Part shown: in pieces, positions 35,326-43,773 of the stretch | How the letters are laid out: every line of letters begins with the position of its first letter | Position numbering within the stretch: position 1 is the stretch's first letter | Origin: Muribaculaceae bacterium | Lineage (GTDB): Bacteria; Bacteroidota; Bacteroidia; Bacteroidales; Muribaculaceae | Assembly (NCBI GenBank): GCA_017505535.1 | Contig: JAFVPD010000015.1 | Span: 105,208 to 169,207, forward strand | DNA: 64,000 nucleotides | Reading direction: 5' to 3' | Notes under the pieces: model-generated | Databases searched by the model: none | What the model was told of the DNA's origin: nothing | The model's input: the letters and a program-made list of their open reading frames with translations, nothing else | Position numbers and translations under genes: made by a program

Positions 35326-36846
35326 TTATTTGTTTGAATGATAAATGTTGCTGATGTAGGTTAAAAGCGATTTATATTGAGGTGAATGTTTAAATGCACA
35401 GAAGTAAATGATTATTATGCATAGAATTGAAATCGTAGCATTGCCCATTGCTTTCAAAAGTGGATTGGCTATTGGGGTGATTTGACAAATCATAGATGAT
35501 GAAATGAGTGTCACAAATGCGATTAATGTATAGAGTGTGTATTTATAAAAATAACGTTTAAGAGGTTGTTTAAATGTGTGCTTATAAATGAGCCTTGGAA
35601 ATTGCCAAAAACCGATGGATAAGATGCTTATGCCGGTGGCTAATAGTACTCCGAAAAGGCCCCAATAATGTACGAAAATTAAAGATAATATAAGGTTTAT
35701 AATGCCTTGTAGGAGTGGTGTAAAGCGGTCTTGAACAAAGATGCCTGACTTTGTTTTGAATGTCAATGCGCTGTTACGCATATTGTCAACGTAGAAGTTG
35801 AAAAGTATTATGCAAAGAATATAATGACCCAATTGATATTCTGCGCCCAACCACCATTCAATGAATGGGGTGAGGGTGTTGTATAGTATGATTATGGGAA
35901 TGGATACAATTATAAAATTAATGAAAAAGACGGTTTGGAATACGCTATAAATTTTAGTGTTTGATTCCGATGCTATGAGATTCCCTACGCTTTCAGAAAA
36001 ACTATTCATGATTTGCGTAATGAATGACTTCACAAGCCCTGTGAGTAGGGTATAGTTGGAATATAACCCCACAACGGCTATACCAACGAATGATGAAATA
36101 ATTATATTGTCGGTCGAGTGCATGAAATATCCCCCCAACGCATGAAAAAACAGAGCTTTCATGTTGGTTTTGATGTTTTGTTTCACGTCGGGTTCAACTT
36201 CATATTTGATTTTTGTAACGATATATGGGAACAGTTTGTTGGCTTTTCTTACGATGGCAAGGTTGTACCCGAGACCGAAACATGCTTCAATAATCAGATA
36301 AAGGATATAACTTTGGGTGTAATATAGGATAGATATTTTACCCAAACTAAGTCCTATTTGGTAGATGATATTTATTGTGGTGAGTTTATAATTCTTTTGG
36401 TTGGCATTTATGATCGCCAATTTGTAGGCGGTGAAATATTGAATGAGTGAATTGAATAGGAAGATGAAATAAACAACCGAAATGTATTCCAAATTCTGAG
36501 CATCTTTGATGAGATGGTTTAAGAAGGGATATATTGCTAATGCACATAGAAAAACACCAAGTGCCATGTAGCGATATACTTTGCGATATAATTGCAGAAG
36601 TGCTATTATGCGAGGCTGATCATTGTTGGCAATGGGCTTGTATAGATTGAATATCACGCTTGTGGCAAATCCACTTTCAATCAAAGTCATCACGCCAAGA
36701 ATATTTTGCAACAGTCCGTTGAGACCAAGGTATTCAACACCGATACTGTCAACGAAAACCTTGCGGGTAATGAATCCCAAGATTATCGAGACAATCATGA
36801 CGCCAAATCCCGACGCCATATTTTTAATGGTGTTAAGCGTGCGCAT
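35326..36846 (-). CDS. Polysaccharide flippase / oligosaccharide exporter (Wzx-like, MOP family)
   Basis: A 506-residue integral membrane protein with about 12-14 hydrophobic helices, starting RTLNTIKNMASGFGVMIVSIILGFITRKVF, with EYLGLNGLLQNILG and NIIISSFVGIAVVGLYSNY, all usual in Bacteroidota Wzx-like proteins. It would flip lipid-linked glycan repeat units. It overlaps the preceding gene by 14 bp and is the last gene of the polysaccharide cluster. Confidence 0.85.
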   Translation of the reverse strand: MRTLNTIKNMASGFGVMIVSIILGFITRKVFVDSIGVEYLGLNGLLQNILGVMTLIESGFATSVIFNLYKPIANNDQPRIIALLQLYRKVYRYMALGVFLCALAIYPFLNHLIKDAQNLEYISVVYFIFLFNSLIQYFTAYKLAIINANQKNYKLTTINIIYQIGLSLGKISILYYTQSYILYLIIEACFGLGYNLAIVRKANKLFPYIVTKIKYEVEPDVKQNIKTNMKALFFHALGGYFMHSTDNIIISSFVGIAVVGLYSNYTLLTGLVKSFITQIMNSFSESVGNLIASESNTKIYSVFQTVFFINFIIVSIPIIILYNTLTPFIEWWLGAEYQLGHYILCIILFNFYVDNMRNSALTFKTKSGIFVQDRFTPLLQGIINLILSLIFVHYWGLFGVLLATGISILSIGFWQFPRLIYKHTFKQPLKRYFYKYTLYTLIAFVTLISSSMICQITPIANPLLKAMGNATISILCIIIIYFCAFKHSPQYKSLLTYISNIYHSNK

Positions 36847-37936
36847 TTTTTACTCGTTCAAGAAGTAGTAAAGTTAATCCTTGAGTGAAAGGCATATAGC
36901 TATATTTGGATGAGTATAATCCTATCCCTTTAGTGTCACCTTGACTCATGTCAATGGCACCATTGCGTTGAGTTAATTTCATGAGTTGGGAAATGACGAG
37001 GTCGGTTGCATTATAGTATTTTTCATTGCCGGTGATTTCAAAACATTGTTGAAATAATAATCCGCAAAGTACTGTAGCTGAACTTTCGGCTGGCGCATTC
37101 TCGCAAAATAGTGATGCCGCAAATCCTCCGGAGGGAAGTTGATGCTTTAAAAGTGATTCACCCAATGATAAAATTTGTTTTTGTAGGAAATCGTGGAAAT
37201 CACCACATGGAACAATGCGATAACATTCGGTAATGCCAAGGATGTACCAACCGATGCCACGTCCCCAATCGTAAATGCCCAATGGAACGTCTTTTTTTAT
37301 GTCATAGGCGTGTGGCGGTGTCCCTGTGATGGGGTGCAAAAAACGCGAGAATTCCCCAATTTGGGCTTTGGCAAGTTCGATTGCATCATTATTGGCGAAT
37401 GTTAAGCCGTATTTTACGAGAAACGGACAAATCAAACCTACGGTGTCAACAAATCTAATGTTGGGAAGTTGTTTGCGATAGGGGATAGTTCCATTGTCTT
37501 GTTTTAGGCTGAGAATAGTGCTATATATTGCGTTTAATTCGGAGACGTTTGCGTTGTGGTTTTTGTTGTTTGTTAGATAAACGTAACCGATTAATGCATC
37601 ATCTATGCTTTCGGTCAGCTCAATCTTTTTGACCGGGAATGAAAGTCCAAGTAACAATCCTGCCGTTTGCCAATTCTGAATTGTGCTGTTTTTGTAATTG
37701 TTGTTGATTTTGTCCCATAAAATATAACGAGTATTGTCTCGTTTGCTAACCACCGGAGGATTTTGAAACCATTTAACTGCTCTATTGGTTATGGCTTCTT
37801 CCCATTTGTTGCGGTCTTTCCATCGGCCTATTCCGATGCGACGTTGCCAAGTTTGAAAGGTGCAAAATAAATCAACCGCTAAAAATGTCAATGTAATAAC
37901 GGCTATTATGGCTAAGATGTAGAGAGCTATTGTCAT
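36833..37936 (-). CDS. Membrane-anchored GH88/GH105-like (alpha/alpha)6-barrel protein
   Basis: The 367 residues begin with one transmembrane helix (about 3-25), followed by an (alpha/alpha)6-barrel. The segments IYDWGRGIGWYILGITECY and LPSGGFAASLFCENAPAESSATVLCGLLFQQ resemble unsaturated glucuronyl/galacturonyl hydrolases (GH88, GH105), where an aspartate near such a WGRG motif is catalytic. It overlaps its neighbours on both sides (4 and 14 bp), so it belongs to the glycan cluster. It may trim or modify the glycan during assembly, but that is inference. Confidence 0.65.
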   Translation of the reverse strand: MTIALYILAIIAVITLTFLAVDLFCTFQTWQRRIGIGRWKDRNKWEEAITNRAVKWFQNPPVVSKRDNTRYILWDKINNNYKNSTIQNWQTAGLLLGLSFPVKKIELTESIDDALIGYVYLTNNKNHNANVSELNAIYSTILSLKQDNGTIPYRKQLPNIRFVDTVGLICPFLVKYGLTFANNDAIELAKAQIGEFSRFLHPITGTPPHAYDIKKDVPLGIYDWGRGIGWYILGITECYRIVPCGDFHDFLQKQILSLGESLLKHQLPSGGFAASLFCENAPAESSATVLCGLLFQQCFEITGNEKYYNATDLVISQLMKLTQRNGAIDMSQGDTKGIGLYSSKYSYMPFTQGLTLLLLERVKNAHA

Positions 37937-39087
37937 AGTAGTGATCCCAATATTTTGTTTGCGTTATAGGTTTGGTTACTATATCGTGGGATAAACTCAG
38001 TCAAATGTTGCCTTATTTGTTGTTCGTTTTGTTGTATCCATTCAAAGGCATTGGTGAGATGATTGTCATTGGCGAGTGATTGTACCGGGATAACGTAGTT
38101 GTCGTAAGTGCCGAACAAATCGTGAGCGATACCTCGTGCTTTTACTGAATATCCAACAACCAATGTGGGAACGCAAGAGGAGTACGCGGCAATTGAAGCG
38201 TGAGTCCTTGCTGCGATAAAGAAACGACAACGAGCAATATATCCTTTTAATTCTTCGGCATTATGGTCGTCAATCATGATGACCCTCCCGGAATCTTTGA
38301 ATAGGTCGTATAGCTCTGATAGAGGGCGTCGATCATCATTGTGACTCCACACCACATGAGGAACGAGTGCAACTGTCATGTCGGTTGTGGAGATGATGTG
38401 TTTTATGAGGTTGACGTAATTGGTCATTGTTGCACCATCGTTTTTCTCATAACCGATAATCATCGGACTCACGTTGATGCCAACGGTGTTTCCGGGAATA
38501 AATCCATCGGGTAGAGGTAGGTCGCATTTGTCAAGTACAAATGCCGGGTCGGGCAATAGTGATATGTTTTTTAGCCCATGATTTTTTAGGGCGCTGAATG
38601 TAATGCTTTCTCGGGCAATTATGTGAGAATATAGGCGCAAATCGTCAAGCATATTGCTATCGATTGCGTCGGGCTCGATTGAGCAGCCCCATAGTATGAG
38701 TTTTGTCCCTTGTTGGGATAATTGTCGGTTGATGTAGTAAAGCAAAGCCGGTGCTCCATAGCAATAGTTGTCTCCACCTATCGAAAGCGCAATGTCGGCA
38801 TCTTTCCCGGCTTTGAAAATCGGACTAAATGCAATGTGGTTAAATGCATATTGTTGTTTGCCGATGTGATATTTTACAAATGCAGAGAGATACTTTAGCG
38901 ATAAACGTTTTATCTTGCTATGCGCATTGTGAATCTTGCAAATGTTTTGTTGCAGATATTTGCAGTCTTCTGGTGGATTGTTTGAAAACAAAGCCATCTC
39001 AGCCCCGCAAATTTTGTGCGTTGCTCTAACGATTGCTTCACAACCATGGTTTCCGCTTCCGCCGTGGGGGTATAATATGACTTTCAT
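37933..39087 (-). CDS. Polysaccharide pyruvyl transferase family protein
   Basis: 384 residues of the CsaB/WcaK/ExoV-type family, which adds ketal-linked pyruvate to sugar residues from phosphoenolpyruvate. Visible are LYPHGGSGNHGCEAIVRAT, SIGGDNYCYG, LWGCSIEP, the mid-domain NVSPMI, and the C-terminal FFIAARTHASIAAYSSCVPTLVVGYSVKARGIAHDLFG, the usual acceptor-binding region. It overlaps the GT2 gene by 4 bp. Confidence 0.85.
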   Translation of the reverse strand: MKVILYPHGGSGNHGCEAIVRATHKICGAEMALFSNNPPEDCKYLQQNICKIHNAHSKIKRLSLKYLSAFVKYHIGKQQYAFNHIAFSPIFKAGKDADIALSIGGDNYCYGAPALLYYINRQLSQQGTKLILWGCSIEPDAIDSNMLDDLRLYSHIIARESITFSALKNHGLKNISLLPDPAFVLDKCDLPLPDGFIPGNTVGINVSPMIIGYEKNDGATMTNYVNLIKHIISTTDMTVALVPHVVWSHNDDRRPLSELYDLFKDSGRVIMIDDHNAEELKGYIARCRFFIAARTHASIAAYSSCVPTLVVGYSVKARGIAHDLFGTYDNYVIPVQSLANDNHLTNAFEWIQQNEQQIRQHLTEFIPRYSNQTYNANKILGSLL

Positions 39088-40073
39088 GCGTTTCGTTGGA
39101 TTTTAAAGAAACAGTAAAAAGCAAATGCGCTTCGATGGGTTATTAGTAACTTTATCCATTGAGAGCAATTAAATGTACATTCCCATTGCTTCAGGTCTTT
39201 AATCTCAGGGATTGATAGAATACGTCTGAAATATGAGATTGATTTGTCGCAATGGTCTTTATTGCAGAAAATTGCATTGTAAACTATGCCCCAAAGACGG
39301 GAATAAAGATATTCTTGTGCCTTATGTCTCAATAAATTGCGACTTTGAAAGAAGTTTAGCAATAAGTGCCATTGGTCATATTCGATGTCAAATTGATTTG
39401 GCCTTATCTTTGTTGAGAGGGTATCGTGAGCGTTGCTTTGTCGATAGTGATATGATGAAGAACTCGATGTGGAGATTGTTGCAATGTGGGATAGATAGTT
39501 CAAATTAAATTTTAAATCTTCCCCAAAATCGCAATTAGTGTCAAACCTAATATTGTGTTGAGTGATGATTGATGATTTATAAAGTTTTACTACTGAGCCA
39601 AATAGTAGGTTTGAACTCATTAATTCGACGAATAAGTCCAGATCGTTTTGGGTTAGCTTAATTGTGGCGTCAGTTGCGGGTGCGATTTGTATAGCGTCAG
39701 ACCCTTCTTTACCAAAAAGACGCATTCCTGTTACCGATAAATCGCTATCGTTTTGTTCGATAGCAGAAATTAAATCGCTGAGATAATGATTCCCAACCCA
39801 ATCATCACTATCGATAAACGAAATATACTCACCGGTTGCTACTTTTAATCCTGTGTTTCGGGCTGACGATACCCCTTGGTTGTCTTGGTGAAGAACTTTG
39901 ATTCGTGAATCAGCCCTGCTCCAATAATCGCATATTTCGCTACTGCCATCGGTAGAGCCGTCATCAACCAGAATGCATTCAAAGTCGGCAAAATCCTGTT
40001 TTAGGATGGACTGAATGCAATTGTCCAAATGAGGTTTAACGTTATAGACTGGTATGATGACTGAAATTTTCAT
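39084..40073 (-). CDS. Family 2 glycosyltransferase
   Basis: A 329-residue GT-A fold transferase starting ISVIIPVYNVKPHLDNCIQSIL, with ECILVDDGSTDGS and SFIDSDDW (DxD-type metal site), and the following acceptor domain. It should transfer a sugar from a nucleotide donor to a lipid-linked glycan at the inner face of the membrane. It lies 4 bp after the acetyltransferase gene. Confidence 0.9.
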   Translation of the reverse strand: MKISVIIPVYNVKPHLDNCIQSILKQDFADFECILVDDGSTDGSSEICDYWSRADSRIKVLHQDNQGVSSARNTGLKVATGEYISFIDSDDWVGNHYLSDLISAIEQNDSDLSVTGMRLFGKEGSDAIQIAPATDATIKLTQNDLDLFVELMSSNLLFGSVVKLYKSSIITQHNIRFDTNCDFGEDLKFNLNYLSHIATISTSSSSSYHYRQSNAHDTLSTKIRPNQFDIEYDQWHLLLNFFQSRNLLRHKAQEYLYSRLWGIVYNAIFCNKDHCDKSISYFRRILSIPEIKDLKQWECTFNCSQWIKLLITHRSAFAFYCFFKIQRNA

Positions 40074-40077
40074 AAAA

Positions 40078-40629
40078 TTAAATTATGAAGCCGATAGAGT
40101 CAACTTCGTTTATCATTTGTTCTTTTTTTTCGGGTGTGATGACGTTGATTTTATAAGAATCATCGTAGCATGGATGGTTGTTCATTTGTTGGCGGCGCTT
40201 CTCAAGGTATTCCTCTGTTGAACATTTCACGATTGCAGGATTTCCTGCTGCAACAGAATTTGCCGGAATAGAGTGCTTTACAACTGAGCCTGCGCCTATA
40301 ATGACATTATCTCCAATAGATACATTTGGCATAATGATGGCGCCGGCGCCAATAAAAACGTTGTTCCCAATTGTTACACGACCAATTAAAGTATAGCCTA
40401 AATGATACTTTGTGCTTGCATCATGTGCTAAAATGTGAGCTCGTGGAGCGATTGTTACATTGTCTCCAATGGAGATTAGGAAACAATGGCTGGGATCAAT
40501 GATGACTTCTTCTCTGATATTGTGGTTTTTACCAATTTTCAACCCGTTGGCAATCGCAATCTCCAGTGGTTTGCGAATGTCAATGCCCAATAGGTGTTTC
40601 TTTAACCAAAGATATAATTTGATAAACAT
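40078..40629 (-). CDS. Hexapeptide-repeat acyltransferase (serine/sugar acetyltransferase-like)
   Basis: 183 residues with several hexapeptide turns: IGKNHNIREEVIIDPSH, ISIGDNVTIAPRAHILAHDAST and the acetyl-CoA loop NVFIGAGAIIMPNVSIGDNVIIGAGSVV, ending KHSIPANSVAAGNPA. It resembles the WcaB/CysE-type enzymes found in polysaccharide loci and probably O-acetylates a sugar. It lies between GT4 and GT2 genes. Confidence 0.85.
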   Translation of the reverse strand: MFIKLYLWLKKHLLGIDIRKPLEIAIANGLKIGKNHNIREEVIIDPSHCFLISIGDNVTIAPRAHILAHDASTKYHLGYTLIGRVTIGNNVFIGAGAIIMPNVSIGDNVIIGAGSVVKHSIPANSVAAGNPAIVKCSTEEYLEKRRQQMNNHPCYDDSYKINVITPEKKEQMINEVDSIGFII

Positions 40630-40635
40630 AACGTA

Positions 40636-41769
40636 TTATAGTATTTCTTTGATGTTGTCAATTAAATTTGATAGAGAGAAGAATGAACTCCGTTTGGCGG
40701 ATTGTTGCTTGTAGTACTCAATCAAATTCGGTGATGAAATGAGTGACGCGATTCCGGTATATAAAGCCTCTTCGCTGTTCTCTGTTATAATCCCAAATTC
40801 ATTGTCTCCAAGAAGTTCAGAGGTCCCGCTGCATTTAGTGGTTACTATGGCAATTCCGAGTATCAAGGCTTCTGTAATTGCCGTGCTATATCCTTCACTT
40901 CGAGAAGAGCATACGAAAATATCTGATTCGGCCATAATTTTATATGGATTTTCGATATATCCGGGAAGAGATATCACGTCTGATAGTTTGTTCTCGAGGA
41001 TATATTGTTCCAATGAGAGGCGGTCTTCTCCATCGCCTAATATTGTAAGGTGGATATTATGTCCCTCAGCATGTAAACGTTTTATTATAGGCAGAAGTCG
41101 GTCATATCCTTTTTGGTGAACGAGCCGTCCTAAAGATATTAGTCGAATGGGCCTATTGTGGAGACTTGCTTGATTTGCTGCTTTGTGCTGCCTGATTGCT
41201 TGATCGTCAATGGGGTTATATATTGTTATGACGTTGTTGAGTGAGGGAAACCTGAGTTTTAGATTGTCTTTTGTGTCATTTGAAACACACGCAATTGTCG
41301 AAAATTTGTTGTAAACATCAATTTCCTCTGCATCGTTGCGATAGGCAATCGGTGTCCAATGATAATTGTGTAAATCTATATGTACCCAAGCAATCTTTTT
41401 TGAGTTCTTATTGTTTGAACCGCTAATTATGCGAGTTGCATATCCTTCAATGAATGCAACCTCGGTGTCGTAAATGCCTCGCACAAATAAGCGATAAAAT
41501 GCCTGTGCCGAAAAATGATAGTATATGAATAATTTAAATTTGTTTGTCAGTTTCAAGAAAAAACGACCAATGGCTGAGGAGGCTTTTTGCTTGAAAATGT
41601 GTCGGATAGTGATGCCTTCGGGGTACTTGTCGCGAGGCTCATCTTCGTTGACACTATATAATGTTATATCATATTCGGCCAAATTGATGTTGTTGAGAAT
41701 TGTTTGTAACACTTTCTCAGCTCCTCCGCCATGTAGGCTATTTATCATAAATAAAATCTTCTTTTTCAT
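40636..41769 (-). CDS. Family 4 glycosyltransferase
   Basis: A GT-B fold transferase. I chose the ATG at 41769 (MKKKILFMINSLHGGGAEKV), which overlaps the previous stop as ATGA; an earlier ATG would overlap more. Key parts are NSLHGGGAEKVLQTI, RLISLGRLVHQKGYDRLLP and the donor-binding SDIFVCSSRSEGYSTAITEALILGIAIVTTKCSGTSELL. About 377 residues. It is closely related to the next gene upstream (41766-42911), so the two probably arose by duplication. Confidence 0.9.
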   Translation of the reverse strand: MKKKILFMINSLHGGGAEKVLQTILNNINLAEYDITLYSVNEDEPRDKYPEGITIRHIFKQKASSAIGRFFLKLTNKFKLFIYYHFSAQAFYRLFVRGIYDTEVAFIEGYATRIISGSNNKNSKKIAWVHIDLHNYHWTPIAYRNDAEEIDVYNKFSTIACVSNDTKDNLKLRFPSLNNVITIYNPIDDQAIRQHKAANQASLHNRPIRLISLGRLVHQKGYDRLLPIIKRLHAEGHNIHLTILGDGEDRLSLEQYILENKLSDVISLPGYIENPYKIMAESDIFVCSSRSEGYSTAITEALILGIAIVTTKCSGTSELLGDNEFGIITENSEEALYTGIASLISSPNLIEYYKQQSAKRSSFFSLSNLIDNIKEIL

Positions 41770-42911
41770 GACAATATAGCTTCTATTGGTGAAATGAGGT
41801 GTTGTATGCAAAAATCTTTACCTCGTTTATTTGCTTGCCGCGAATAGTTGTCAAGCAAGTTTTTGTCATTGAGAATCGACTTGATTCCAAGTAGAAGGGC
41901 TTCCTCGTCGTTCTCAGTGATTAGACCATATTCGTTTGCTCCAAGCAATTCCGACATGCCACTACAGTCAGTCGTGATAACCGGTTTGCCTAAAATCAAT
42001 GCCTCTGTGACAGCTGTGCTATAGCCTTCTGAGATTGAGGAGCACACAAAAATATCGCTGGCGGCAAGATAGGGGTAGGGGTTTTGTTGAAATCCCCATA
42101 TGGTGACTCGATTCTGCAAGTTGTTGTCGGAAATGTATTGCTCGTATTCATGTCTCAATGGGCCATCGCCAATCAGCCAAAGTTTGACGTCGTGGCCGTC
42201 TATAACGAGTTGACGAGTGATACGGAGTAGTCGGTCAAATGCTTTTATTGAGACAAATCGGCCAATTGAACAAATGCGTATTGCATTGTCATTTTTCTGT
42301 AAGCCGTTAACCGGTTGTTGTGATAAATTGAGGATCTCGGCTGAATCTATGGGATTGTATATTGTGAGAGTGTCGCTTTCTCTTCCAAATATACTTTTTA
42401 TCGCATTTGTCACCGATGCTGAAACTCCAACGATTAGCTTGAATGCCTCATAGCAATTTGCTTCCTCCGATGGGGTCTTGTAGATATTTGAAGTCCAATG
42501 ATTGTCTTGTAAATTACAATGTATCCATGCTATTTTACGAGAATTGCTTGATGAATGGGCCAATAGTTTTGTTGCAAACCCTTCGACCCATGCAACTTCG
42601 GTGTCGTTTCCTTTGGGGACCCATAGGCGATAAACAATACTTAGAGGAAGCCATTTATATACAAGTTTGTACTTAAGGGTATAGCAAATACGAGACCAGA
42701 GACTTGTACAACTATTGGGATTGGGGATTATGTAGGAGTAGGAAACGTTGTTAGGGATATTGTTGCGGAAATTCCCTGTATTTACAACGCTACAAATGGT
42801 TACGTCATATTTTTTTGGGTCAATGTGGTTTACTAAAGTGGTTAGTACCTTTTCGGCTCCACCTCCTGCCAAAGACTCAATTAGAAATAATATTTTGCGA
42901 CGTGTTCCCAT
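41766..42911 (-). CDS. Family 4 glycosyltransferase (paralogue of its neighbour)
   Basis: 381 residues, GT-B fold, starting RRKILFLIESLAGGGAEKVLTTLVNHI. The C-terminal half has RICSIGRFVSIKAFDRLLR and SDIFVCSSISEGYSTAVTEALILGKPVITTDCSGMSELLG, nearly parallel to the neighbouring enzyme. It is the first gene of a seven-gene minus-strand cluster. A TACCTTTG element lies 8 bp before the ATG. Confidence 0.9.
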   Translation of the reverse strand: MGTRRKILFLIESLAGGGAEKVLTTLVNHIDPKKYDVTICSVVNTGNFRNNIPNNVSYSYIIPNPNSCTSLWSRICYTLKYKLVYKWLPLSIVYRLWVPKGNDTEVAWVEGFATKLLAHSSSNSRKIAWIHCNLQDNHWTSNIYKTPSEEANCYEAFKLIVGVSASVTNAIKSIFGRESDTLTIYNPIDSAEILNLSQQPVNGLQKNDNAIRICSIGRFVSIKAFDRLLRITRQLVIDGHDVKLWLIGDGPLRHEYEQYISDNNLQNRVTIWGFQQNPYPYLAASDIFVCSSISEGYSTAVTEALILGKPVITTDCSGMSELLGANEYGLITENDEEALLLGIKSILNDKNLLDNYSRQANKRGKDFCIQHLISPIEAILS

Positions 42912-42919
42912 TTAAAAGA

Positions 42920-42927
42920 CAAAGGTA
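42920..42927 (-). promoter_or_regulatory. -7 element of the polysaccharide cluster
   Basis: TACCTTTG on the minus strand, 8 bp before the first GT4 start codon, again giving a very short mRNA leader. No good TTG at -33. Confidence 0.45.
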
Positions 42928-43071
42928 CAAAAAAACGTGAGATATTTGAGATAAAATGTATAAAAGTACGCAATATTATGCGTTTGTCTTTGATTTAGAC
43001 GAATTTAGAGAGTAGAGAGGTAGTGCAGAAATGATATTGCAGAAAAAAGTTTAGAAAAAAGTTGGGAAAAG

Positions 43072-43103
43072 TTTTGGTGAATAAAAAATAATGCGTACCT
43101 TTG
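43072..43103 (+). promoter_or_regulatory. Promoter of the tRNA-Gly/tRNA-Leu operon
   Basis: TTTTG (43072-43076), a 19-bp spacer and TACCTTTG (43096-43103): full Bacteroidota consensus, 10 bp before the first tRNA. The two later tRNAs have no promoter of their own. Confidence 0.85.
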
Positions 43104-43113
43104 CATCGCAATT

Positions 43114-43186
43114 GCGAAAATAGCTCAGTTGGTAGAGCACAACCTTGCCAAGGTTGGGGTCGCGGGTTCGAGTCCCGTTTTTCGCT
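43114..43186 (+). tRNA. tRNA-Gly (GCC)
   Basis: A 73-nt cloverleaf: acceptor GCGAAAA pairs with TTTTCGC, the D-arm begins tagctcagttgg, the anticodon stem-loop aacctTGCCAaggtt carries GCC, and the T-arm is cgggttcgagtcccg. CCA is not encoded. It is identical to the copy at 43234. Confidence 0.97.
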
Positions 43187-43233
43187 CAAAGAGTACAATG
43201 ACATAATTTAATCATCTTTACCGAGGTAAAAAT

Positions 43234-43306
43234 GCGAAAATAGCTCAGTTGGTAGAGCACAACCTTGCCAAGGTTGGGGTCGCGGGTTCGAGTCCCGTTT
43301 TTCGCT
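43234..43306 (+). tRNA. tRNA-Gly (GCC), second identical copy
   Basis: Identical over all 73 nt to the first tRNA-Gly, 47 bp downstream of it. The spacer differs from the sequence before the first copy, except for a few bases. Same transcript. Confidence 0.97.
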
Positions 43307-43345
43307 CAAAAAATCCTCAAAGATACTTTGGGAAGATGGTTAAAA

Positions 43346-43429
43346 GTCCGGGTGGTGGAATTGGTAGACACGCTACTTTGAGGGGGTAGTGGCCGTTCGG
43401 CTGTGTGAGTTCGAATCTCATCTCGGACA
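43346..43429 (+). tRNA. tRNA-Leu (GAG)
   Basis: An 84-nt class II tRNA with a long variable arm (tggccgttcggctg). Acceptor GTCCGGG pairs with CTCGGAC (one G-T pair). The anticodon loop TTGAGGG gives GAG. The D-arm begins tggtggaattggtagaca, typical of tRNA-Leu. Confidence 0.95.
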
Positions 43430-43440
43430 CATCATTGTAA

Positions 43441-43479
43441 AAAGAGTGTTATCTAAATCAGATAGCACTCTTTCTTTTT
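43441..43479 (+). terminator. Terminator of the tRNA operon
   Basis: A 14-bp stem (aaagagtgttatct/agatagcactcttt, one G-T pair) with a short loop, followed by a T-rich run (tttcttttta), 11 bp beyond tRNA-Leu. Confidence 0.85.
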
Positions 43480-43503
43480 ATACACAAATTTGTATTTTGC
43501 AGC

Positions 43504-43773
43504 ATGGGTAATAGTAGAGACAAAAAATATTTTGAAATTATCAAAGTGATATGTCTATTGGCCTATATAATGTCGGGCTTTTGGCATATCGGCCATTTTA
43601 ATGTTTGCCTATATGTAGGCTTGACGTTGGCGGTTATACAATTTGCAATGAGTGGTTTGTCGTTTTTGAATTGCGGATTGTTTAGAGAATTGAACCCACG
43701 AGAGCATAAGGTAACTGTTTTTATGTCCCTATTAATTCTATTATTGTATATCCTCGAGCTATGGCCGGAATGA
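43504..43773 (+). CDS. Small three-helix membrane protein
   Basis: An 89-residue protein with three hydrophobic segments (about residues 12-28, 33-52 and 67-85) and a basic N-terminus. I recognise no family. Its stop TGA overlaps the ATG of the NhaC-type antiporter gene, so the two are translationally coupled. It could be an accessory subunit of that transporter. Confidence 0.6.
   Translation: MGNSRDKKYFEIIKVICLLAYIMSGFWHIGHFNVCLYVGLTLAVIQFAMSGLSFLNCGLFRELNPREHKVTVFMSLLILLLYILELWPE

Noticed and set aside
43114..43429. tRNA genes as an integration site of a mobile element
   Set aside because: No integrase, transposase or repeated tRNA 3' end beyond the two complete tRNA-Gly copies is present; the duplication is a simple tRNA array.
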